In this document: positions 22,571 through 33,286 of the stretch, piece after piece
Layout: the number at the start of each line of letters is the position of its first letter
Numbering within the stretch: the first letter of the stretch is position 1
DNA from: Hysterangium stoloniferum
Lineage: Eukaryota > Basidiomycota > Agaricomycetes > Hysterangiales > Hysterangiaceae
Assembly (NCBI GenBank): GCA_015178975.1
Contig: WHVD01000035.1
Span: 496,001 to 560,000, forward strand
Direction: 5' to 3'
DNA length: 64,000 bases
Notes under the pieces: model-generated
The model's database searches: none
What the model saw: the letters and a program-made list of their open reading frames with translations, nothing else
What the model was told of the DNA's origin: nothing
Program-made: the position numbers and the translations under genes

Positions 22571-23560
22571 ATATCCACCTTCTGACTCTGTCACAAGACC
22601 TGCACAGACATTTAAAAGATTAGCTGGATTACAGTATATGTACATACATACAGCTTCTGGTTGAAAGGAAGTGTTGAGCCATCCACTATATAATGCATGT
22701 TTATTCCTGTGATATGGGCCAATTCTTTGGTTTTTAGCAGCTTGAAAGAAAAGACCAACCACTGTAAGAATTTCAACACATTTTCTTTTGTTTCTAGGGA
22801 ATCTTGAGAATGATCTTTCCATAAGTTTCAGGGAGCGCTGTTAGGAGTTTGCCCAGCTACTCTCATATACCATGATCACTGTAGCGGGTAGAGAGCTCCT
22901 AGAATTGTAGTGCAACCAATCTGAACTTAACAAGAAATATTAGAGATGGCATAGCTGTCAAGGCTTCACTGACATTCCATCAGTCAATCTAATGAATATG
23001 TCATTCTGAAGGCTTTGAAATACTGCAGAAAAGGCATGTGATTGTAAATCACCATGGATACATGTGTGGTATTGTCACCGCTATTCTCTGCATTGCCCAA
23101 AGTTGGTGTCGAAGCAAATAGATCTATCGCGGGACCCTGCCAGTGCGTGAGACCAATATTGTCGACTAAGGCGAATAGAAATGTGCTGCATATTCCTGCC
23201 AGTTAAAGAGATTATGCTAAACAAGAGTTCTTCTGTTCCTAGAACTTTGATTGCGGTAGAAAATCTTCTGGATTACAATAGTGGCTGACAAGCTCGTCAA
23301 TGATGCGGCCTCCGCACTTGTTCGTTGCCAAGTCCTCATATCAATATTGTACCTCTGTTATTTCAAGAATTGATATGTTAAGGATTATCAGAATGTCCAA
23401 TATTTTTAGCATAGCTGAAGTTTTAAATCAGTTTGTACAAGTTTGGATAAATGTCCCTAAGGTTACTTTGCTGCGAAGGACAATTGTACATATATTTCAT
23501 AGCATGCAAAAAAGCGTTAAAGCCAATAAATAGTAGAACAGCGAGAAGTCTAAGAAGAAG
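22571..23560. other. Intergenic, nothing recognised
   Basis: Sequence between the transposon block and the TAF4 gene. Base composition changes to ordinary CpG-containing DNA near 23,050. I see no gene, RNA or clear repeat. Confidence 0.5.
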
Positions 23561-23565
23561 CCATG

Positions 23566-24868
23566 TCAAGTCCATCCCCGCGCCGCACCTCTTCCACCAC
23601 CATGTCCTCGCTCACGTTCAATAACAAATATGGCGTCCTTGAGGAGAATAGCACGCCGGCTGTCTTCCTCGACAGCTGGTTCTTCTTTCTTCTTAGCTGA
23701 CTGGAATGGCTTGCTCCAGGTTGAACCGGTGGCAGGTGCGGGTGTAGGCGTCGGAGTAGTTGCGGTCGCCTTTTTAACAGGTGGTGTGGCCGCGGCACTA
23801 CCGGCGTTCATCCAGGCATATTTACCTGTCCCCAAACCAGCGGCTTGTGTCGCAACAGCATTGCTTAATTTTTTCTTCATATCCTCGCTCATATTCTTTG
23901 CAGTGACGCCTGGGCCATCTGGTTTCTTCTTCTTCTTCTTGGGCTCCTCGTCAACATCCATAGCTAACGCATCATCCAAACTCGGCAATGCTGGTTGACT
24001 ACCTATCGAATACGACTCGCGTGCTTTCCGCTCCCGCCGTGCAGCCAGCTCTTCTTCGCGCTCTATTCGCTCCAGCAATGCGATCTGTTTTGCAACATCC
24101 CGTCGTACAATTTGTTGCCACATGGGAGTTCCATCGGGGTACAAACCAGCCGGACGCGTCACATCTGTTTCTTCACGATGAGCCGCTGATCTTACCATCC
24201 CTTCAACTAACTGAGCTAGTCGTGCTCGGAGTGCTATCGCAAGATACGACACGCTGTCTTCCGGAACTGCCGCAGCAGATTGCAGTCCGTGACGGCTAGC
24301 AATGGCACGCATCCGCGCGCCAATATCTGAAGCATCAAAGATGACTTTCTTTCCCTGTTTCTTTGCGCGGCTACGCTGAACCCCTCGCGCTTGCGAGGGC
24401 TGAGCTTGGCTCTGAGAGTGTGACTGTCGCAAATTCTCTTCTTCTGCTCGAAGATCGACGCCGGCTGAGCCTAAGGCGTCATTAAGGGTCGCGACATCTG
24501 ATGTATCCAATGCATTCGCGGCTGCTTGCTGCTGCTGCTGCTGCGCTGCGTATGGCTGCGCTGTGGCCACTGGCTGAGGTGCTCGAGTGGGCCAAGTTGG
24601 TGGTGGATACCCTGCTGCAGCATAGTTGTATTGTGCATAATAATTCGCACTATCGATTACTGTTATTTACAAGTGGCGTACGAAAGGAATAACATTACGC
24701 TGCATGATACTGGGGGTGTTGAGGTGGCGGTACATGAGGTTGAGTATGTTGTGGTTGTGAATGAGGTGGCTGTACTACGGGTTGTTGTTGCACTTGTTGG
24801 CTTTGCTGAGTCTGCTGGGACTGCTGGGGTGTTGCCTGTTGGGCTTGCTGTGGCTTTTTGGCGGACAT
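23566..24868 (-). CDS. TAF4: TFIID subunit 4 (TAF4)
   Basis: A component of the general transcription factor TFIID that acts in the nucleus in promoter recognition; TAF4 normally pairs with TAF12 through a histone-like fold. The model has two exons, 24,868-24,699 and 24,649-23,566, with a 49-nt intron (GTAATG...GATAG), giving 417 residues. The first about 100 residues are Gln/Pro-rich. The conserved C-terminal part starts near DVATLNDALGSAGVDLRAEE, continues through YLAIALRARLAQLVEGM and WQQIVRRDVAKQIALLERIE, and ends in a Lys-rich and Thr/Pro-rich tail closing GGGRGAARGWT. The start was chosen at MSAKK because it joins in frame through the intron. It is divergent from the LARP7-like gene, sharing 553 bp of upstream DNA. 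Family call is firm; exact tail function is inferred. Confidence 0.9.
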
Positions 24869-25421
24869 GACTGTTAAGAGCAGATTTCAAACTCCGCCGC
24901 TCCCTGAGTTAGGCCCCCAACTGCGACATTCAACGCTATTAATATGAAAATATCCATCCTACATTCATGTCCGCTATTTCTTGTCAGGAGATCGCCAGAA
25001 TATCCAAAATTTCCGATGCATCTTGGCTTGATCTGTGGGCGGCTGGCAGCCAACGTGACTTTATGTAAGTTCAACCCCTACCTGATACTATTAAGTTGTC
25101 ACGCGCTAAATTCCCGTACCGCGGTTGATATGTCAGTTCAATCACTATTGAAAATAAAACATTTATCGGCCCTTCCAGCCATTTACAGGCAGCCCGAAGA
25201 TCGCTTTGAAGACTGAGATACATATGTAAATTCTCAACTATGTCTATTGAGGTGGAGCCTGACTTCAAGTTAACTCGCAAAATGCATGCCCCAGAGCAGC
25301 TGGAAAGTTTTCGACTTAATCGTAACCTTATGACGTAACTATATATGACTAAACTTGTTGGTTATTGGTCACGCGTCGTCACAAACCCTGACCACGTCCT
25401 TTCTCATCAAAAATTAGACAA
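24869..25421. promoter_or_regulatory. Shared upstream region of TAF4 and the LARP7-like gene
   Basis: The two genes point away from each other across 553 bp that should hold both promoters. I see no convincing TATA box close to either start apart from 'atatatgac' near 25,340. Short pyrimidine tracts precede the plus-strand start. No individual factor site is claimed. Confidence 0.4.
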
Positions 25422-27110
25422 ATGTCCTCCTTTACGTTTATTCCAAGGTCTATCTCTAAAGGAAAAAATAAACCACTAAAAGACTCTGCACCAAAGTCTA
25501 CAAGTACCCTACCTCGCCAGCCAAGTACATCGCAAACACAGGCTGGACCATCCTCCGAGATTCCCCAAGGAAATGGAAGGAAGGAGAGCGAGCTCTCAGA
25601 AGATCTATTGGCTCTACTAGAACTTTCATTTTCAGACTATTCCTTCTGGTGTAACCCTGAACTTAAACACGCCGTACAATCTGGACAGGACGGCTGTGAG
25701 CATCCCTGCTCTCGTATTGTCTTCCCTGCGCACTCTGACGGGCTGTCTTAAGATGTCCCGTTGAAATATTTAATTGACAACATCGTTGAGACAACGGAGC
25801 TGCACCCCCGGCCTTCGGAAGTAGATCTCATGAAAGCTGCTCGCACATCCCTAACTTTCGAGACACGAATGATGATCGCTGAGCCATCTCGGAACATGTG
25901 GTTTGGTAGAAATGCATATGAACCGCAGGATAGTGGTTTTGAAATTCGTCGCAGAGACTGGCAAGCTGTTTTGGAGACTTGTACAGGGTCTGAACGGAAA
26001 AAGGACGAATGGGATCAATATACAATATATATTGTGAGTGATAATTATGTGCTTATATACATATCATGTAAATGGATGCATTTCAAGGAAAGGATCCCAA
26101 TCGGCTACCGGACAAAACCTAAGATTGCGCGTTATATCCAAACCTTACTATCTTGCTTAAAAGACGAGCCGTCACCAAAGTTCCTTGTCCAATCCATTAC
26201 GTTTCCTCGTTATCACTTGGCAGCCCAGAATGAACAACCGCGCTGTAAAGGTTTTGCTTTCGTCATTCTCGACTCGTTAGAATCAGTGAAATCTCTCTGC
26301 GAGTCGTATCCCTGGGAGGGCAGGGGCATTAGTGCCTCAGCTAAAACAGATCTGGAGGCATCAAAGTTTGGCACCCGTGTAATATCCAAAGAAAAATGGG
26401 ACGTCCTAAAGAGCGAATATCTAGCATATCAGAAGCAGCTCCTTGCTCAGGTATCAGAGAACCCCGAACCATTAACAAATATTTCATTGACTCCCAAGGA
26501 ACGGAGTCCGCCCACACAAGTCGTCAGAAGTATGCCATCCGTACCACGGAGCGTCTCTTCTGCTCAGGAAGAGGAAGAAGATGCGCAAATGCCATCTAGC
26601 TGGTTCCCGCAAAATTGCCTGCTATTCGTGCGGCACGTTCACCCCGACACAAATAAAACGACGCTCCGAGCCTTATTCACCGGCGCTCTACCGTTAACCA
26701 AGAACACAGTCGATTATGTTGATTTCAACAAGGGGATAGACTCAGTCGGTCTCCTTTGCCTTTGACTAGCATCCCTAATGCACTAATGCGTGTGTTGTTG
26801 GCATCCGCAGTGTCATCTTCGCTTTGCCTCTCCTTCTGCAGCGGCTGCGCTTGTGTCACACTTCACTGACAATGAAGTGGCACAAAGTGATGCGCTTGAT
26901 CAGATTGGAACTATGCCCTCTTCAAAGAGGCCCAGGATCGTCGTGGAGCTTGTGCAAGGTAAACGGGAGGAACTGTACTGGGAGAAGGTACCCGAAAAGG
27001 CACGAGAAGCTGCAATGGCGCGATTGCTCAGCGTATGCGACGGTGTTGAGAGTGAGCGGCTAACGGCTGAAAATCTAGAAGGGAAGAGAAAACGCCGAAG
27101 GCGTAATTAA
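25422..27110 (+). CDS. La-related protein of the LARP7/Pof8 type
   Basis: An RNA-binding protein expected in the nucleus. LARP7 proteins hold the 3' end of polymerase III or telomerase RNAs. Four exons close in frame: 25,422-25,695, 25,753-26,033, 26,088-26,744, 26,811-27,110 (503 residues). The third intron starts GTCGGT, which is weak; the others start GTGAG. Splicing restores a La motif (LLELSFSDYSFWCNPELK, then QDGYVPLKYLIDN). A first RRM follows (FLVQSITFPRY...CKGFAFVILDS). A C-terminal xRRM has NCLLFVRHVHPDTNKTTLRA, the YVDF signature and CHLRFASP. The protein ends in a basic KRKRRRRN tail. The domain order La motif, RRM1, xRRM is that of LARP7. Whether it serves telomerase (as Pof8 in fission yeast) or another RNA is inference. 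Confidence 0.85.
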
Positions 27111-27559
27111 GAGTTTTCGTGCGCAGCATTATTTCTCCGGGATGAAGTAAATATATATATAGTTGTCCTAATTTTGGCTGTTACGCGATACGCAATTTTA
27201 AAAACCTGTCAGTTAAGGTACTTTATTTATAGCAGAGATCATCCCATAAAGTCGTACATCAGTAAATTGATTTTTGATCCAGACGGCTCCGGGAGGAAGT
27301 CCTGGAGACTCCTGGACGTTGTCATTTTAACTGACGCTAGCATGAGGTTGAAACCAATAATCCGTTGCAACAATACATGCTTACAAAGATATGCGAAAAA
27401 GCAAAGCAAAGACTCATCAAATGCAAATAGAAAAAATAATGTAATTTTCATGGCGCCGAATCCCCAACATCTTCTCTGCACGACTCCATCCAGCCGCTAT
27501 CGCCGTTGGCGCTGAAATAATGTCAAGAGGCTGCTGATCATCGCTTAGCAGCTTCCTTG
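27111..27559. other. Intergenic between convergent genes
   Basis: The 3' ends of the LARP7-like gene and the membrane-protein gene face each other here. An AT-rich run (tatatatata near 27,152) could serve 3'-end formation. The open frame 27,174-27,515 has no support. Confidence 0.5.
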
Positions 27560-28688
27560 TCATGTCACTGTTGTCATCGGATAGTGCTCTGTGGCGCCGC
27601 GACCGCTATTGACGGAAGGCGATGAAGTGCGCCCAGGGCTGGACGCTTCACGGAAACCGAGGGGAAGAGATGATGGAGATGTTTGCTCAGGTGAAATACC
27701 CCAGAATTTGGGATTCAAGAAAAAGTATGAGATGACGGCTGTGATCGAGAGAAACAGTGTGTAAAAGACGACTGTGCTCGAAAAATCCAATTCATCGGAC
27801 GTATGCAGAGTGAATGACGATTCGAGGACTATAGTGTCATTTAGAACCTCGAATATAAGGCTGGCTACTGCGTGTAGACAAAGAAGAGGGAGAATTAGCG
27901 ATGTTGTGAGGATGGTGATCTGCAGGGCGGTTAATGACGTTTCAAGGGAATAACCAGCCACCTACTCTGTCCCAAGGAATATGCCTTCTCAATACAACGC
28001 CAAATATTGAAAGAAGAAATGCAAATGTAATATATAGTCCCACGAATACCTGACGGAGCCGAGTGACTAAATCGTAGACTTTCTGGAATTTTTCCCTGCT
28101 AATACTACCGTCGAGTAATAAGCCGTATTCTGCATTGTATATGGCCGTGCTCATCGTTGCCACAACGACCAACGTGAGGGTAGAGAGCATAATGCCGAAT
28201 GTGATAAGAAATGACCGGAAGCCGATGTTGCGCCTGGTATGGCTTTGGGTGAAGTACCGGTCCCGTAACACCAGTGCGACAAGGAGTAGCATCATTGCAT
28301 CTAACCAATCGATTAGAAACGAGCCTACCACCTCAAACTCCAGAATGGTCTTATTAGACAGTACTGCTTGGTTCTGGGAATCGCGGTACGTGTTTCTTGC
28401 GATAGTAGTAGCAATGCTGACACTACTTGCAAGCAATAAAACTATCAATGTTGCTAAGCCTCCAACTGCTGGAGGTAGGTGGGGTGACCTGGCGCGGAAT
28501 AGGTATGTGACAGCGATGCCTAATTGACAGATCCCTGCAATGGTGAAAATACCGTAAAAAGCCAGGTTGGCCTTCTGCAACGGCGAAGCATCGAATCCCG
28601 AACCTTGTTCTGTCTGTGCAGAAACAAGTGATGATATCGAAGTCACCAGAATAATGAGTAGGAGGAGGCGCATCATGGATAGTGGCAA
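27560..28688 (-). CDS. Seven-pass membrane protein, unknown function
   Basis: Two exons (28,688-27,966 and 27,919-27,560) join over a 46-nt intron (GTAGGT...TGCAG) and give 360 residues. The first about 25 residues look like a cleavable signal peptide (MRLLLLIILVTSISSLVSA). About seven hydrophobic segments follow: near residues 40-65, 72-95, 120-145, 157-180, 215-240, 250-275 and 290-312. The C-terminal tail is hydrophilic and Ser/Pro-rich. A short acidic and Gln-bearing ectodomain (TEQGSGFDASPLQK) follows the signal. Such 7TM proteins of unknown function are common in Agaricomycetes; I cannot assign a ligand or activity. A start at either downstream Met (MMRLLLL) is equally possible. Confidence 0.75.
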
Positions 28689-30906
28689 TGGCCAGGTATC
28701 CCCCTGTTAGTATATAGGAAGAAGTAGAGTGAATAGCGGTACCCTTAAAGGGATTATTGAGGAAAAGGGTGATAATATAATATGCCAAGTTGCACAATGC
28801 TTCGTCACACTCTGGGCATCTCGGCTCTTAAGGAGTAAGGTCAGGCATTCCACATTTGACCCTGGACAGCTAAGCAGGAGGTCCGAAAATGAGTTGAAAC
28901 AGACGGTAAGTTCGTCTTGTGATGGGAGCCGGAACCAGGCGTTTAAAGAAAGGGCCATTTCATTCTACCTTGACCATGCCAAGGTGCTTGATATTCTTGA
29001 TTTTGCCATGGAGTCACGCGCCGTCACTCCTATGACGTTACATCAGGCACTCTAGCAGTCGAAATCCTAGCGTTTTGTAGTGGGCTCCGGATCGCAATCG
29101 CTTAAAAAGTATGGTCATCCCAATAGGTCTTGGTTTGGAGTCTGGTCTGGAGTCTGATCTAGGACAATGTCACGTGGTGAACCATACATATTCAGACTCC
29201 GTAACCAAATCCATGATTTTTCAAAAACAACATGCCTTGGCTTATTACTGCCAAGTTGAAAACCAATCACTCTCAAAATAACGAAAAATCCTTTATTATA
29301 TTTTGTCGTACGTCGTGCACCAGGAAGGAAAAATTAGTAGCCTCTACTTGCAAAGCAGGTCTGGACAGGCCCAAAAAAAAAGAATAAAAAAAACCAAGTC
29401 TCTATTTTGCCGGTGAGCCCCTCCGTGAGGCCGGGAAAATTTGGCGCTCGTAACGGTATCCTTGCTTATCGGGTGCCAATAGTGCTAAGGGCTAGATTTT
29501 TTCAATTTCGGAATACCCATGGAAACCTTCGAAAACATTACTTACTTCCCGCCGAAGCACGATGTTTTTGAATCATCGTCAGCGATTGGGTGTTCAAGCT
29601 AAGTGGCTGTGTGCATCATCGGGAAGGTCACTCCTTTGCAACGGAACCCTCCCAAAAAAAGGATAGAGAGAGGCGGACATTAACACGCTCAAAATGCTCT
29701 AAAAACCCAGGCTTTCTGGAACTTATTGTGTTGTCACCCCCGTCCTCCATTCACCAGTCTGCTTATGATTTCCTGCCCTTACCTCACTAAGTCCGTGGAT
29801 CGCCTAAGAATCGCCTATGCCTAGTTCTTGAACTTTGGTATCTCGTCAACGCCTCTGACTCTCGCCCTGCGCCCTCAACCGTCAGATGGCATCATAGTTT
29901 GTAATGGCTAAACGGGAGCCAAGTGCTAGATTTGAATGTAGCCTCCCTAGCTCTGCATCCACGCCTATGCCTAGAACATCACAAAGCTTGGAATTTTGAG
30001 TCGTGACAACCTTCGTGCCGCTATTTTGGCTTCGTATCAACCAATTGTAAGCTGAGGATACGATATACATCTGTTAGCCTATTACCTACGAAGTAGTGTC
30101 GTGTTCGCGTCCGAGCTACGTTGCCATTATCAAAAGAAAAGCTTGTACTGGATTTTGCTTTGCCGACCTGGCAATAGCCCGACAAATGGCAGAATGTATG
30201 TATGTTACATGATACTTGATAGTAGAAGTGCGAATTTTTTCTGAATTCACCTATGGAAAAGCAAGCGCAAAAATTTGTAGATTACATAGAAATAAATAAT
30301 TTCAAGTGTTTGGCCACACTTCAACATGAGCTTGCCAGCATTAACCCATGACTATATTCTACATTGTGCAGTATCTTGAGGGGCCGAAAGCCAGATAGTG
30401 TCATTCATTTTCACTTTCGTCATGGGGAAAGTGCGGCAATAAATCCTAGATATTTCGATCACTGCCGGTATTAATTGTCCTGACGGTAAAATCATGGATG
30501 GCTTGACATCATCGCAAAAGGCGTCTGTCCCGCCGCTTTTGTGGAGACATTCACACTCATAGCCATAGCGTATTATGACATATCAAGTAGAAAGGGCTTT
30601 TAGATAGCAAACATGCTGTAGCTAGTACTATCTGCCCCGAAACACAGTACCGCTACCCTGACACTTGCCATTTCCCGGCTAACCGGCAGGCAGAACCCGA
30701 GCAGGAACCTCGCCCACCTCACTCGGCATCCACGTTTGAATTTTGATCTTCCGCAAAATCTCCGATTTTCCTGCATCAGGAAAACCGCCCATATAAGCTA
30801 ACGCTTAAAGCGAAACCCTAAATCGCAGTACGCAGTCCGGACGGCGGTTTGTCATTCTCCCCCCCGACAGCTTCCAGCCATACTTGCAAATGAAAGTCCC
30901 TCCATA
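28689..30906. other. Long intergenic region, nothing recognised
   Basis: Over 2 kb without a supportable gene. Several open frames of 60-110 codons (for example 28,729-29,055, +) lack motifs and codon structure. There is an A-rich tract at 29,370-29,395. The last about 60 bases before 30,907 include a C-rich run and are presumably the promoter and leader of the DUF6534 gene. Confidence 0.5.
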
Positions 30907-32633
30907 ATGTCTGTCACCAACAGCTCAGCGCCAGTAACAACGATACCTTCCAATATCGCGTTTCTGTAGCTATTCTTATCAAACTCGCCTAATCTTTACC
31001 GCTAATATTGAACTTCATGATATAGAGCTGGACCACAGGTGCCAAATTTTGTTTTATATTATCAGAGATAATAACTCAGTAACATAGCTTTTTGGGGTTT
31101 TCATTAGTTGGGGTCTGCTAGGCGTCTTGGCGACCCAAGTGTGTACGTTCTACTTCCTCCCACTCTCGGGTCTTGAATAGGAACAATGAAAATACATTGC
31201 AGATATTTATGCACTGTGGGCTGCCAAAGATCTGCTGCGCATCAAACTATTAGGTAGATTTTTCTATTTGCTTTCCCGCCAATCGCTACCGTACTGATCA
31301 AGGTTGTCAGTATATGGACTCTTCATGATAGAAATAGTCCAAACGTGTTTATTATCAAGTGATTCTTTCCATTGGCTAATTGACGGATGGGGACGCTTGG
31401 ATGTATTAGAAAAGTACTACATGAGTTGGTTTGATGTACCAATCATGGTGGGATTTATATCCTGCACCGTACATCTGTTTTTCGCGTGGAGAATATATAT
31501 TTTAAGTAGTTCATATCTTCTCTCAGGGACAATCATCTGCGTGAGGCAATTTGCGCTCTAGCTTCATTCACATTGCACCGTGTTGACAATTTCTAGTTGT
31601 CTCTTATCCAAGGCATTGCTGGTATCACTGCAGGCATACAGGTTGTTCTAGTGCCATTGCTAAAGCAGTGGATTGACATATTTATTAGCTCCGGATGTTG
31701 TCCAGTTTTGTGGAAGTTGGACGGTTGATTGTACCTGTATCAGTAGGTTTATAAATATGTTTATTTGGAAGTAATCCCCCGTTTATTCACTGTCGACATT
31801 TTACCAGATATGGCACATAGGAAGCGCGTTTGTAGATGTGCTAATAGCCATTACTATGACCTATCTTGCACGTTTCCCTGTTCGCCGCCATTATTCTGAT
31901 GATTAATGCAACCACAGTTGATACGAGTAAGGAACAAAAACGACGAGATCAATGCATTCATCTCCCGTCTGGTACGGCTGACCGTTGAGACTGGAATACT
32001 TACCGGCAAGTGCTTCAAAACCTACTCTGTAGCTACCTTTCGTCACCAAACATCACCTGCAGCCACCGTATCGACTGTGGATGTCGTTCTATTTAATGTT
32101 TTTAAAGTAAGATCACATTCTTTCTTCCGGTGAAAATATGGTTGAAGGTATTTATATATAGCACAACAACCTTCATATGTGCCCGTGAGTGATTGGAGAT
32201 ATATCGATTCACCGAACTATCACAGATAATGTCACATTAGTGCCATAATACTAGGCAAACTGTCCGAATTCCACTGATAAAATAAATATGTCAAAAATCA
32301 ACTAATCATGCTATAACCAGGTACACTAACACTATGATGGTCATCATCAACAACCGTATATTCGCAGCGCAAGACAACACTAGACTGCGCCATGGTTCGA
32401 TTGGTGTCTTCACCAGCATCGAACTCGGCCCTTCCGACTTTCAAGGCGCCTGGATAAGAAATCCGTTAGCTCGGAATGGACAGGATACTGACCTAGAGAA
32501 TTCACTTTCCGATTCTAACCAGGGAGGCGATCCTTCTATCATTGAAAATGGCGTCCCACTCGCGACCGTCTCAGTGAGCGACTTTCGAATGCACCAGCTC
32601 CTTCAGATAATGGATACGATGATTTCTTTCTGA
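30907..32633 (+). CDS. DUF6534-type integral membrane protein
   Basis: Function unknown; the family is a large set of multi-pass membrane proteins in mushrooms. Thirteen exons give 349 residues in one frame: 30,907-30,965, 31,026-31,038, 31,088-31,142, 31,203-31,253, 31,311-31,540, 31,597-31,641, 31,689-31,742, 31,808-31,871, 31,928-32,005, 32,063-32,106, 32,162-32,184, 32,241-32,261, 32,321-32,633. Landmarks in order: NIAFLAGPQ, WGLLGVLATQVYIYALW, KDLLRIKLLVYGLF, WFDVPIMVGFISCTVHLFFAWRIY, IQGIAGITAGIQ, IWHIGSAFVDVLIAITMTY, RLVRLTVETGILTATV, and LGKLYTNTMMVIINNR. Three exons are only 13, 23 and 21 nt. The intron 32,006-32,062 starts GC (GCAAGT). The junction 31,872-31,927 is the least certain. 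Six to seven hydrophobic segments precede a hydrophilic tail. Confidence 0.85.
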
Positions 32634-33286
32634 TTCTCTTATAGACAGATAAAATCGCCTTTGCCGAAATGAAGGTAGAACAATAGGATAAACGACCGTT
32701 TACTCCACAACATCGCGTGTAGCTGTACTATTATTATATGGGAATTTGGTACTTTATTTTATTATATGAGCCTATTGAACTATGGAGGAGAAGAGGGACG
32801 GATCTTGGGAACTTGAAAAGGATCTCCAGAAAGACAAGCCTCGTTATTATTGACATAACCATGCTCAAGTCTTTCACCCAATTATCCCTTTCTGAATGTT
32901 CAGAAGACATCGCGATGAATTTTACTGCATTCATAGATAGGTTATAATAATGTTAGATGGGAATCGTGCGTTTAGTATGCACAGGAGTCCAGCGTCAAAT
33001 ATCAGCATTATGACTTCAAATTGTGGCAGCGATATTCCGGACATATGCCGAAATAACTGTACCTCACAAAAATTGATTTAACGGCATATTATGCAAGATG
33101 GTGGTGGGTGTGCTTCATCAAGGTTAATCTCCAAGTTTAATCACAGTTGCTTCCGACCCTGCCGCCTCGTGTTTTCGGCTATATGGGTATAGGTTTGCAT
33201 GCATCGCCGCGACCTCGTGTCGACTTATCCTTTCTGTTGCACATTCGTAGAATCTTAACAGATATACGCAGCGACCACACCATCGT
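32634..33286. other. Intergenic, nothing recognised
   Basis: AT-rich DNA between the DUF6534 and NADAR genes. Small frames on both strands (32,734-32,947) overlap and lack motifs. Confidence 0.5.

Noticed and set aside
22427..22822. Protein gene on the minus strand
   Set aside because: 131 codons of hydrophobic and low-complexity sequence overlapping a likely LTR; no pol or cellular motif.
27174..27515. Open frame of 113 codons
   Set aside because: No motif, lies between two convergent gene ends, and overlaps an equal frame on the other strand.
28729..29055. Open frame of 108 codons on the plus strand
   Set aside because: Overlaps the promoter side of the membrane-protein gene, shows no domain or splice support.
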